From Periconia sp. R9002 (Eukaryota; Ascomycota; Dothideomycetes; Pleosporales; Periconiaceae): a DNA stretch of 64,000 bases. The stretch is taken from positions 558,001 to 622,000 of the forward strand of contig JAMAHW010000005.1 in NCBI GenBank assembly GCA_023627715.1, in the 5' to 3' direction. Shown here piece after piece: positions 44,191-56,178 of the stretch. The notes under the pieces are model-generated. The model saw only the letters and a list, made by a program, of their open reading frames with translations, ran no database searches and had not been told where the DNA came from. The position numbers were made by a program, and so were the translations under genes. The stretch's first letter is position 1. Each line of letters starts with the position of its first letter.

Positions 44191-46603
44191 TTACCGCTTA
44201 TTTCCCTCGTCCGTAGTGGTAGAAAGATAATTGTCCTGCTCTTCCGGAGTCATAGCCTCCCACTTCTTGGCCTTCGTATTGTTTCTCCATCGGTAGTAGA
44301 AGTAGGTTCCAGGGTATTGGACGAGCTGGAAGCAGAGATCAGCCTTTAGGGCTGATCTGATTGTTTGGCGATGAACATGTACTTACGCATAGCCATACAC
44401 AAATTACGAGTAGACCTTTGTTGGCTTTGTAGTATCGCGGTTTATCATTGGGTTGATAGACTGCGTTGGTCAGTATATGCTCTTTCGGTTTCAGGTGGTC
44501 TTACTGTTCGCTCCGATCATCCCGCTGACTTGAACAAACATATTGTAAAGCCTGCGAATGTGTGAGTTACGCGTCATTACAGAATATCATTGATAATGTC
44601 TTACGAGGCGGAGACCGTGCGATTTTGGACAGACCCTGAATTCCTGCTCGTCCATGCGACCTGTATAGGATGCGTGTACGGGAACGACAACAACACAGTG
44701 GCGATCGCAAAGTACTGCCATCCACTGATTGGATCCTTCAAAGCAAGCAGAGCTACAAAACAAGGAAGCAACCAAAAGTCTTCTGCCATGGCGACGAAAC
44801 TTCGATTGTTCACCAACTCACTAAACGCCGTGATGGCCAGCATGGTGATACTGGAGCCGACGATGTGGGGGACGGCCAGCAGATTCGACTGGATGACATC
44901 AAACCCGAGGTCTCGGAATGCAAGCGTTAGGTACTGGTCAACTGGATACTTGGGAAGGCCGAAAAGCAAGCCCAGCGCGTAGAGTGGCCACATGTCGTAG
45001 TCTTTGCTACTTTCCCAGATCTGCCTAACGCTAAGACCCTGCCGATTATACATCCCCCCTTTGGCAGGGTCGTCTCGAATAACTGGAGGGTTTTGTTAGC
45101 GGCAGCCAGTGGACCGTAAAGGGGAGAGGCCTACCCGAGTTGACGATAATTTTTTGCTCGGTCTCACTAAAATAGCCTTTAGGATTCCACCAGCTTTTGG
45201 TTTTCGCGGGGCACTGCGGCATCAGGAAGAACGACATGAGTCCAATCAAGACTGGAAAAAGTGGTTAGTTTTTATCAGAATATACAGGGAGCGTCTCTTA
45301 CATGTAAACAATCCTCTGCTCTTCGTTAATGACTGCAGCGTGAAGTTGGGAATGGGAGAACTTACTCAATGAGAAAAAGCCACCTCCAGCCAGCATAACC
45401 CAGTATGCCGCGCATAGAGACTAGTCCGACAGCTGCAAAGCCCACACCGATATCCACTTCAACAGATGTTAACGGTGTTCCGAGTGAGTAGGATACATCC
45501 ACCTACCTAATTGCGAAGACATCCAGTACCACGCCAACCTGATTGGTAACTAGACACATGAGAACGTTTTCCTGATATTTTCGGTCTGGGAGGTCTCACC
45601 GATTTTCCGGTGTAAAAATAGCTCAGATAGAGGATCGTATCACTGGCAACAATACGTCAGTTGAATATGATGCACAATGCGACGAACATGTTCTCGTACG
45701 GGATAAAACCACCCTGGAACGTGGCGATTAGGTAGCGCGCAGCCAGGAAAGATGCTCTACCCTTCAGAAAGAACTGCATGGCGGAAATGAGACTGAAGAT
45801 GCAAATTTGAATAGGGATCCATAGATCAGGTCCGATCCTACAAAAAATCAGCAACGCTGCTCTGCTTTGGAGAGAATTACCGACCGTTTGGAGATAAGCT
45901 GGGATGGCAATTCTGCGAAGAGAAAACCGACACGAAAGATGGTTTGTCCGAGGTTCTGGTGGCGTTAGACGTTTGGCTTCTCGATGATGCGGACTAAAAA
46001 GGACTCGGCGTCTGTCTTACATAGTCGACCCTGGTGATGCCGATATCGTCGAGCATGTTGTCAGATACTGCGTTTGAGATGTTGTTGCGGTTGATGTTGA
46101 GGGCTGCGAACATGACACAGACCCATACCATGATCTTCCAATCTACTTTACGTCGCACCGCCCTCTCTTCCCTCCACGTCCAACGAAACAACGGGTCGAA
46201 AGCAGACCAATTCTCCCACTTTGTATGGATGTACAGCTGTTTGAGCTCTTCAACGTTCTCGTTGTCCCATATGCTTGGTTGAGTGGCAATCTGTGGGCGG
46301 CTTAGCATGAATATCATTTCCAACTATTTTCACAATGATCCTTACTGCATCAAGATCGTATTGATCAGGTCTCGGTCCCTTGCGAATTCTCAGGAAACGC
46401 AGGATGGCATCACCCATGACTGCTTCCATTTTCTGTGTCTCCTGCGCCGCCAGACCCGGGACAGAGCTGTTTGCCCCTTTGACAGCATCTTTGCCATCAC
46501 TGCCGCTCGAGGATTGCTGGTCGATATTACTTGGGGAGGAAGTAGATGTAGCAGGCGTTTGCGACGCGATCCATCGCGGTTTATCGTCTCCTAGTCCTGC
46601 CAT
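44191..46603 (-). CDS. Dal5/Tna1-type MFS permease (anion:cation symporter family)
   Basis: Thirteen exons, given 5' to 3' on the minus strand: 46603-46346, 46290-46021, 45955-45885, 45837-45700, 45642-45600, 45549-45507, 45456-45366, 45315-45302 (14 nt), 45251-45135, 45082-44605, 44551-44505, 44460-44387 and 44325-44191. Product 592 residues. All junctions keep phase and restore family motifs: LNINRNNISNAVSDN, SKRIGPDLWIP, GGFIPDTILYLSYFYTGK, LPIRLAWYWMSSQL, GWRWLFLIEGLFTFLIG, RDDPAKGGMYNRQGLS and LYNMFVQVSGMIGAN. Twelve TM segments are expected at the plasma membrane. Relatives import allantoate, ureidosuccinate, nicotinate or biotin-like acids. Being next to URC4 suggests a pyrimidine-derived nitrogen compound as substrate, which is inference. 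The 14-nt exon is easy to miss in automated annotation. Confidence 0.9.
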
Positions 46604-47374
46604 GGCTTCAATGCGACAGAAGTCCAATATAGCAGAGAGATAAATTGTACAAATAAAGACTACTTTCGGGAAGAAGTAAAAGAATGCAAAAGACTATATA
46701 TGTATAGATAAGACGTGCTGCAGGGTCAACACCACGAGGGCGGGCCAAGTTTCTGGGTTGCTGCATAACGATACAACCCAAGTGGGGAAACGATTACACA
46801 ACTGCTTCCTACACCCCTGCGCCCTCAATTCTAGTGGGTATCACGCAAGGTGAAAAGCCCCATTTTGTAGACTGTCTCCTAGGGGAGCTGCCAATTGATG
46901 ACCTGCGCCAAGCATATCGTCATTTGCAACCAATTCACGTAATTGGGAGTTCGCCCGTTGTTTCCCTTTAAGCGAAACTTTGCGAACATGGACCGTAGAG
47001 CGTACGCGAAAAGAAAATTGAGATTATTGTTGGTATTTCGCAATGGTTTTGGGTATGTAAATCAACTTTCCCTCCCATCATTGATCTATCTGCTTTACTT
47101 TGGAAAGGTAAGCTAGTCTACTACGTACTATGCCCTGGCATACACATATATCTAACAGGTATAAAATGGAAGCTGCGACCTCATACGAGAATATCGACAC
47201 TGATAAACAGAATGCGCCAACAACAATTCACACATAGCCAAGTAAGGAATATGCTATGGATAACTTGATTGCTCGCATTCGATATGTAGGAGCCCAAGTC
47301 AACCCCAGTCTATGTTCCTCGATGACACTAATCAGGGGAAGAAATACAATAACACGTACTAAAAACCATGCTAT
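46604..47374. other. Intergenic region
   Basis: Upstream flank of the permease (with an AT-rich 'tatatatgta' about 90 nt before its ATG) and downstream flank of the tyrosinase. No gene seen. Confidence 0.55.
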
Positions 47375-48720
47375 TTACTGATATACATAGCAGAAGGGGC
47401 CCCCAATAGTCGAGAAAAGCTGATTGCTAGGAAGTCCGTCTTGACCAGTTGGTGCCACCACATCCAACCACTGTTTGTCCGTTGCCTTTCCTTTAGCAGA
47501 GTAAGGGTTCATCCAGTTTGTTCCGCCTATGTTTCTATTAGATGTTTACAATTCATAATCTAGATTTTACCGACTGCTCACCTTCGTACATGCTGGTCCT
47601 ATCCTTCAAGCTTGCCTCGAGATAGTTCTGCCACATCCACCAGTGCCTATCTAATTGACCGTGATGTAGCCAGAAAACAGGCTCGCCAGGGCTAACATAC
47701 ACATCACCTCCTGGGTCACCCCAGATGCTGAAGTGGCCCGAGCTGTGGATAGCCGACATCTGTGGGGTGTCGTTCTGGAGGGTGTTCTGGAATGTGCCGA
47801 TGGCGGTGTTGGAAGTGATGTGAGAAGCGAGGTTTGTGGGCTTCAAGGACGACGTCATGTAATGGTTGTTAACGTCGCGACGGAGACAGCGCGGGTTATT
47901 TCCGTAGCCGTCTCTTTGTGGGTTGGCTTTGATACCGAGGGCGGGGTCCATGGTCGACATTAGGGGACCAAGGGAGACTGTCAAGCTGAGAATGCTGGTT
48001 AGTATAAATAGAAGATGGCGGATCAAGTTGTGTGAGCGTACTTTCCGAGGGGACCTTTGGTGACGCATCCACCGCCTTCTCCCGGGGGGATTCCCATCAT
48101 CCCGCCGCTGTGCTTCACATAGTCACCGTTTCCTCCCATACTCCACTCGTCGCCATTGAAGATGGGCGAAGTAGGTAAATCGGGATACTTGCCCCAGTTC
48201 CAGTAGGGTTGAGATCCTTTGAAGTCGCACTCTATCTTCAAAGCAGTCTCGTAGGCCCAGATATAGTACCGGTGCCAGTGCATGAAATTTGCAGTGGAGT
48301 GCACCGCTGGAGTCATATTCATGTGTACAACAACGAAGTCATCGTACCGTGTCTTTGCCCCAGGGTATTTTCCCGCAGGAAGCTTGCTAGGCTTGCTCCG
48401 AATGCACTTGACAGCTCTGATATACTCGAGTCTTTCATCTTTGGTCAAGTCGCCACTGTTAGCTTTAGTGAAGTGTTCATTCGAAGACCTGAAATGTCAT
48501 ACTATTCCTTGCGGATAGAGACCGTGTTTTTGTTACAGTTTGCGCCTCGGGTCAGTCCATCAGAGAGAGTACCATCCAAAACCTTTTGAGAATTGAAAGT
48601 AGCCTGCTTCTGGATGTCGTCGATGGTGAGGGCTTGTCTTTTAGCGAAGGGCCAAGCGGAAGCGCCTGAGAAGAGACACAGAGACGCTGTGACAGCGGTA
48701 ATGAGTGTGTTGGGAGCCAT
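47375..48720 (-). CDS. Secreted short tyrosinase (type-3 copper oxidase)
   Basis: Four exons: 48720-48503, 48455-48042, 47985-47582 and 47526-47375; 395 residues. A signal peptide is clear (LITAVTASLCLFSGASAWP) with a likely KR processing site just after it. CuA ligands are His117, His125 and His134 (HMNMTPAVHSTANFMHWHRYY). CuB ligands are His291, His295 and His319 (HSSGHFSIW; FWLHHGQLDR). The mature enzyme should oxidise monophenols or diphenols to quinones outside the cell; its length matches the short secreted fungal class without the long C-terminal shield domain. Acceptors chosen at 48455 and 47985 restore RKEYGDLTKDE and GNLTVSLGP. It stands alone, with no visible pigment cluster. Confidence 0.93.
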
Positions 48721-48780
48721 ACTTGCACATGCGAAGACCTGACACTACTGAACCAAGCTGTTCGGAAGTAAGCACCCCTC

Positions 48781-48787
48781 TTTATAT
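48781..48787 (-). promoter_or_regulatory. TATA-like box of the tyrosinase gene
   Basis: On the minus strand this reads 'atataaa' about 60 nt upstream of the start codon, a typical position in fungi. Confidence 0.5.
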
Positions 48788-51700
48788 GCTCTTTGCAGTA
48801 CTGTCAACTCCATATACCGGCAACATTCAGCATATGCATCTGCACAACCAAGTTCAAATTCGTGTAACGGAACTTACTGCCGGCTTTTATTGAGTAAGAT
48901 GAACCTATGAACCAACAAGGATCGGTTGACTCCGAGAAGGTGTAGATTTTGCCATTGGTACATGACCCGGCTTCATCTAAGAGCCATGAGATGGACTGAG
49001 TGATCCAATGGGCAAGTACATAGCATTATATGTGGTTTAGTCTTAAGTATTGAATATATGCGTGTCAATAGCGGAAAGGAGGTATATGATGGTTCAAGGA
49101 TGGCACTGACTGACGATCACCAGTAACAACATAGGGTAAAACGCCGTTTGACACCACAGAACGAGCTATGGTTTATTTTTATAAGAGTTCTTTGTCATTG
49201 CGCAGCTTGAAATGGCCTTCAAATTCAGTCATATGCTACACTGAATGTCATCTGTGAAAAACGACAACTATATCAGCAAGCCCGATTGTAACACACCTGG
49301 GGCGAATGATGAGTTGCCTAAGGTGAATTCCGTTGCGTGCTTCATTGCACTATGGTAGAATCCAGCAACCGTCCAAAACGACATTGGATCTATGACCCTG
49401 CAACATAAACATCTTGATGTTTGTAGCCATGGATATGTATGCTACACCATTTCGGACATGATTTTCACATACCACAGCTAAGCGTCCAATCGCGATGAAG
49501 ATAGCCCACAGGCTATTTCCGTGTAATGGGGACCAAATAGAAACAACTACCGGCGTATTGCAAGTTTATTCCCCTCTACCGATGTAGATGGACCAATGCG
49601 GAGAGAGGAACAAACGCGAGTTGATTGTTGTATAATATAGCGAAGGTTCCACAAATGCACCCCAGGCTTGGCATCTTACTCTGCTGAGCATTCCCATGTT
49701 GTTTTCATTTCGGATCGCCTCCGGCACCTCGTACGGTAGTATTCTCGTATTGCGCATTGCATGATCTTGAATTCGTCTGCGTTGGGGGGTGTGGGGAATT
49801 TTAGGTCAGGAAGTGGACGCAAATGACAGTGACCACATGTGTATGTTGTTTTCGTACCCAAGCAGTCAGACTGAATCCTATGTTTTTGAAACATATTGAT
49901 CCAGTTTCAGGTTAGCAAACAGTGCAGTCAATCACCTTGTTTTCCTGTGCCACTCTTGGCCGGACTAATCACTGCGAAGAAAACTTTCGATGTAGCTGCG
50001 AGAAAGTTGAAGAGATAGAAAAACACTTTCGACAGCGTTCAGGCTTTGATCATGGCAAGTCGGCTGTAGAATATTGATGGCGTGCATGCCCTATACGACG
50101 CCGTGACATTCGACCCGGGGCCAAACTGCCGGAGGTGGGGGCTTCTGCTTGTAATAAGGAAATAACAAGCTCTCGCACGCAAGAGGAAACCGGATAGAAT
50201 ACCAAAAACGTCAAAAAACGTCAAAATCATTGACTCCATCCTTCGGTAATATATTGTTTGTTCTCACTCTATCAGTGGCACACATACCGATCATCGACCT
50301 TATGCAGTGTTTATCTTGTCTCAATAGGGAAGATGCGTCTGCGTTTCACGATTCTTTTGTTTGACCTCAAGGTGATACATATACTCTCCAGGGTTGCGAT
50401 AAGGCGGAAGAAGGGGTCAGACAGCTCATCTATTGGTAGGAACCCCTAGCGAAACTTATTCTTGATCATGCCGAAGACAAGGTACGTACTCATTCTACGC
50501 CACATCTGTGGTCATGTGTTAGGGTAGTCCTCGCCCGGTTGTAGTTCCGGAGAGTTTCTGGCGACTCAACAAAATAAGAAAAAAAGGCTGATCGTGCCTA
50601 TGTATGGAAGGGTCCAACTCTAGCAGATACACATACCTATCTTGACTTTTCTCACTTTGGAATAACGTGTCCAACACAAATCGAATAACATATCCCAGAC
50701 CGCCATTGAAAGGTGCCGGTATAATCTGAGTGAATTCCAGTCCAAAGCCCACCACCAATCTTAGAATGTACTATGAATAGTACGAACAGGAAGCGGGACC
50801 TAAGAAGTGTAAGAGAAAAATCAAAGGAACAGGCGTGATTGACGAGTAGAAACGGGTTAAGTGGCAGTTGGATGAGGGGTCATGGATATCTGGGGTGCAG
50901 GTCCGGATGACGCAGGCTTATGAAAGCTCTATCATTATTGGTCGAGGAAACAGCATGCGCAGGCGTTGGATTCACGATGCAGAGGGGAGAACATTGATGG
51001 TACCATCAATTGATCGCATTCATCCAACCACATACCTGGATTAGAATGTATGTAGGTACCTCGGTTGATGTATTCATGTACTGTGATACAATGGAGAAAC
51101 TCGATATATTTTGGTCCGTCACAATTGCATTGGAAAGGGTGAGGGGAGAGAGGATGCTTCACATGCATGTGTGGGACTGCACGGGTGGCACAGATCACGT
51201 GAATTCGTGTTCCAAGGTTCAGGGCTTGGATTTCCAATGCTGCCTGGACGCGTGGGTGCCTGGCTCTAACAACCAACACCACCACACTACCCCTGAGTGA
51301 CCCGGCTCAAACGCTTCATCTTCGATCGGCGAGTGCATAATACCTCGGGATTACATTTTTATACTGTCCATGACATGAAGAATCATCGGCTCAGACGCTG
51401 ACACGAAGGGTGACGCCGTCGCAACGGGGAAACGGGACGCATCGTGGTTTTAGCAGCAATTCATTCATTCGGACCTTTCCCAGGAGCACGGCAAAGGTGT
51501 GCCTAGTGGCACATTACATTGTACCGCAGCTCTCTGATTTGTGGATAGGTGCAGTGAGCGTTTGATGACAGTTGCACCGCGGCCGTCGCTCTCTTGCTTT
51601 TTCCAACAAATTTCCAAGGTCTGGCTGGTAAGGTATACCTGGCCATAGCTTCAACTTATCAATCCGAAGGATGGGCGGACCACACGCGAGCGGCGAGTTC

Positions 51701-52288
51701 ACGTATGCGAACTCGTCGCTGGCTAAATACAGTTCAGGTATGAGCCCAATGACAATGGCCATTGGCAGAATACTGATGATCTTGTGTCTTTCTTAGAGGT
51801 GCGGTAGCTTCGTTCGGCCGTACAGCATTTTTCCAACGGATAGGACCATAGTATCGTTGCAAGAGCACACCATCATCACTAGGTAGTACGCTACTACTGC
51901 CTTACTTTTGTCGTGTCACAGACCCGACCCCTTGCGCCCTGTGCGTCCTCGAACGGACCATGGGTAGGCAAAAGGCAGCGCCCCCTTTCTGACTCTTATC
52001 ATCCCGTTTTGTAATAGCGGGCATGTGATCACGCGTCGGCTCACGCGTCGGGCTCCAACGCGTCCAATCGCGTCGACATTCACACCCACCCCCGTCCCTG
52101 GGCAGAAAGCGGCCTCCCCGACGGCTACCTATTTATTGAGAGGGAAGGGCGCCCTCATTTGCCTCGAGATATCGCCGGCTCATTCATTTGTTCCATTGCC
52201 AGAATTTCTGCCTGAGGACCCTCATCTATATTTATCTTCGCCGTTTCCCTAAACGGCTTCGTATACCTGCTGCCTATACCCATCTCCC

Positions 52289-52295
52289 TATAAAA
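52289..52295 (+). promoter_or_regulatory. TATA-like box of the BTB-protein gene
   Basis: 'tataaaa' about 70 nt upstream of the start codon, followed by a C/A-rich leader. Confidence 0.55.
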
Positions 52296-52364
52296 CACCC
52301 AGTCGCCACCGTTCGCATCTCCATTTCCACTCTCTGCATTCATCGCGAAACACAATATTCCATC

Positions 52365-53240
52365 ATGTTTTCATCAAGTCGATCAAGAAATCGGGAAGGC
52401 AGCTTCTCACAACACCGAGCAAGCAAGTCCAAATCCCACAAGAGAAATGCGTCGTTCAAAGACTCTCCTCGAAGGATGGAGAGGGCAGTACAGCAAGCAC
52501 AAGCATCTCCACAGTCAAACCAGACATCCCCGACCCTCGGAAGGTGAGTCCACATGCCGCGGAACGGCCGCTTAACAAGTCCCGTGCACGGTTGACTGAC
52601 AAACTCTGCTAGTGCTATTATCACGCTCTCTATCGGAAGGGAACAGCGTCTTTTTGCAGCCCATGAAGATGTCTTGGCGCACTCGCCCTACTTCCAGAAT
52701 GCGTGCCGTGACCAATTCTTTTCAAGTGCCAACAAGCGCATCGACCTCCCCGACGAAGACCCCGAGGTGTTCTCTTCCATCCTTGAGTATTTGTACAAGG
52801 GCGATTATTACCCTCGACTCGAATACGATAGCAAACGCAAGAGCTGGAGTCTTGAAGATGGCGGAGTTCCCAGCGGCGCCAGTGAAGCTGTCATTCACAC
52901 ACAAGTCGGTCCGATCTTGAAGGACACTGTCGTCTATTGCCAGGCTGAGAAGTATGGCCTCCAGGAACTGAAGAAGCTTGCCTTGAGGAAGCAAGGCCTA
53001 CAATCTGGCATCCAGTGCTCAACCATCCTGACATCGGCTCGTTTTGCGTACATGAACACACCTGATAGCGACTCGAAACTCCGGGCCCACTATCTTGCCC
53101 TCATCATCCGCGCTCGACACACATTCAAGCGGAGCGGCACCATGCAGAACGAGATGGAGAATGGCGGCAAGCTCTTCTTTGACTTGTTCGTCGCCATGGT
53201 CAACCATATGGATGATATGGCGCAAAAGACGCCTCGCTAA
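52365..53240 (+). CDS. BTB/POZ domain protein
   Basis: Two exons: 52365-52543 and 52613-53240 (69-nt intron); 268 residues. The first 55 residues are basic and Ser/Gln-rich (MFSSSRSRNREGSF), possibly a nuclear signal. The BTB fold follows (about 58-150): FAAHEDVLAHSPYFQNACRD, RIDLPDEDPEVFSSILEYLYKGDY and a later helix pair (VYCQAEKYGLQELKKLAL). Small fungal BTB proteins of this layout act as dimerisation modules or Cul3 adaptors; no partner is implied by the neighbours. Confidence 0.88.
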
Positions 53241-56178
53241 GCGTATACCGTTTCTCCATCCATTCCCTGGATGGATCGAAGCTCTCGCCGCAGCGCTTCT
53301 CATCTCAACTCTACATGTTTCTTGTTCTACTCTTCTTCTCTGCCACCTCTTGTGCGGTGCAGACTCGTGCCTCATTTGAGGCCCATCTCCTCTCTACGCT
53401 CGCTTCGAGTCATTTTTCCGCCGCTTTGACCTATCCTCTCGCAACCCGGAACACCTAATTTACCAACCCTCTCAAATCACCGACGCTGGCTTGCAATCAT
53501 TGCCACCGTCACCCCTTCGCTTCTTGTATCATAACCTTGCCTCGATCAGCCGTCCGGCTATGATCCAAGACCATCGAGGCTCAACACTTATTTCTTAAGT
53601 CTCATTGTTACCCTTCGGCGTTTGAGGCTTTTCTTACCGATACCATTCTGGCACTCGTTAGCCGACCCGTTGTACTATTATTTCTTATTTCTTCGTAATG
53701 ACTGTATTCTTTTCTTCCTGCATCACGGGCCGACAAAATTGTTAGATTGTTTGACTGGCTGGGCCCTGTCTCTGTTTTTGCTTCTTTGCGCTGCAACAGT
53801 TTTCTTCTTTTCCATCAACGAAGCAAACACCCGAAAAATCGACATGGCTATGTCCCGACAGCTATTAGGCTGTATTGGTTTTCATCTACTTCTCGCTCGC
53901 CATTTCACTTTTATTTGGTCTCTTTGATAATGACTCTCTTATTTCTGCGCTGCTTTACCAGTCAGGTTTTTCAGGGAAGTGGCAAAGGGCCATCAAATTG
54001 CATTTGGATTTTTCAGTTTATATCCCGGGTATCGTTTCTAGCTATCGAATTTGCGAGAGGGCGTTGCATCAGATTGAGTAGCAGTTGCTTCTTGCCACCA
54101 CACTCCGATGGAGTCAAGTGGGCGGAACAGATGAATCTAAATCCATCTATGAGCGAGATCCACATTCCAACTCTGACCCATTATCTTCATTGAACGTAGC
54201 ACCCGACCATATCCAGATGCTGGACTGCATGCATACATTGATTACACACTTGAAAACTCAACCGCATGTCCACAGCCCTTCTTACCCCTCCCCTTCCCAA
54301 AAGGAAAACTTCCAAGCCTACACTCATGCATGAAGCTGAAGCATCCCGCACACCATCACAAAACTAAGCACTTCGCCACCCCTTCCCCTTTCCCTCCCCT
54401 ACACTCTCTACCCTCAACCGTCCCATCCCAACGGGACGGCCTCGCAACGGCGATCGGAAAGGGTGGAGACAAGAACATTCCAGGGTTCAGATTCATACCG
54501 CGCTTCATCTTTTCAGTGGCGCTACCATGGTGTAGGACTACTTGGGTACGACTGTACTCAGTGCGTACCATGTGTTGTACAAACCCAGCTCTAGTAACCA
54601 GGGGGTTCCCAGACAGTAGGTGCGTACGGTATATGAAAGCAGGGATCAAGCACTTCTCTAGCAGGGTAAAAGTGGGGGTGTGTAGAGCCTAGAGGTGAGA
54701 CGAGTAAGCCATCCACGGGTCTACCGCATGCGCATTCGCATTGTGGCATTTGATTATGAAGGCGCGGACGCCATCACACAGGGATGGGCGGGAATCATCA
54801 GGAATTGAGTAAGGCGTGCGGTTTTTGTTTGTAACCGATGGGACCCACAGGTGGTTAGATGGAAAAGTAAAAAGTGACAGCGAAACTTTGCTTTTGTCGC
54901 CGACGTCGACTTACTCGCGAGCGAAGTCAGTGTGTGTGTGTGTGTGTGTGTGGGTAGGTGAGTCACTCAAGCAAACGTTAGGTTATGTTTCATATACCTA
55001 CCTAGCCAAGGCAAAAAAGGAAAAATAGGTAAGCGATGAGAATGCAGGGGTGTGCTGGGTAGTGCGCGGGGGATGATTGCTGTTCTGGTAATGTTGAGCG
55101 AAAGAAGAGAACAGAACAGAAGAGAAGAGAAGAAAAAAGAACGTGAACGAGACGAGTAGGGCAGGCAGCGCGCGCAATGAAAAACGTCATTTTGCCTTGA
55201 AACCGGTAAGTAGAAGCGGATTGGTACATGATGTACGTTTCCCGGACTGGGAAAACGAAAAGCGGGAAATGCGGCAGAGCAAAAAAAAAAAGTTGATGGA
55301 GGGCAGCAATGATTTCGCGAATTGATGATGCCTCGGAACAGAAACGCGATATCACATGATGCTGCCTTTGCCGCGTTGTTGCGTCCGTGCCATTACCTAA
55401 GAAAAGGGGGCGGCAAATTTAGGACTTGCTTGCTTGCGCCAAAAAAAAAAAAAAAGGTCAGTGCAAAGGGATAAAAAAATTCTGAAATTAAAAAATTGAA
55501 GAGGAAAAAAAGAGGATCGCTTGGTCGCTCGCACGATGCTCGGGAGTACCGGGGAGACGGGATCAACGGGTGTCGCCCGATTCTCTGGGCTCGCTTTTTT
55601 GATTCAGGGGGAATCGTTTCCGCGGGATTTTTTTTTACATATTTGATTTGATGGAAGGTTGATGGAAGCTAAGTAGAACACACACATACCTTTTAAAGGC
55701 TGTAGCTTTTTTGTAAAATTAGGTCTAGGCTGACTCTTACCTAGGGTTATCAAGCTACTCAAACAGAGACCAACATAGTGTATGCTATTGGCTGAGGACG
55801 TCTTTGTGATATTTTACTGTGTTGATACCGCGAGTAATCCACTGAACCTGCGATGATATTTTTTTTCAATGAGTTGCTAGTTTAGGCCACCTACTTTGGA
55901 GTAGAACCCCTACGAGTAGTTCATTTTAATTGCCAAGAGCGATGGCGATAGGTATCCTTATGGGTGAAATGCTACGATGTTACTAATTTAATGTGATGGA
56001 TGTATCTAATAACGATCTTTCCACATATGGTTCAGGAAAAGTTTTCATCCACTCTGTATGTGGATCTCGCGCGCGTTATTATCAAGGTCATTCCATCGCT
56101 CTTCCAACACCACGGACCAATAATCCTCAATTCTATCAATCAATCAGCAATCAATATACCGCTTAGTCACTACACGAC
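53241..56178. other. 2.9-kb intergenic region
   Basis: The first kilobase is T/C-rich and looks like a long 3' untranslated region and flank. A (GT)n run lies at about 54929-54952 and poly-A tracts near 55441-55455. No supportable gene: the overlapping frames at 53622-54333 are pyrimidine-biased and lack family features. Confidence 0.55.
54929..54952. repeat. (GT)n microsatellite
   Basis: About eleven to twelve uninterrupted GT units in non-coding DNA. Confidence 0.85.

Larger units (their letters stand above)
48721..52364. other. 3.6-kb intergenic region
   Basis: I found no supportable gene. The minus-strand frames at 49566-49894, 50039-50239, 50519-50758 and 51514-51762 are short, have no clear splice partners and resemble no family I know. 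No TIR element or tandem array is visible. The interval 52280-52364 is the promoter of the BTB gene. Confidence 0.5.

Noticed and set aside
49566..51762. Small minus-strand frames in the 48.7-52.4 kb gap
   Set aside because: Short, non-overlapping in phase, with no joinable introns and no recognisable domain; left as intergenic.
53622..54333. Possible small hydrophobic proteins after the BTB gene
   Set aside because: Pyrimidine-biased 3' flank; frames overlap and lack signal-peptide or splice logic.
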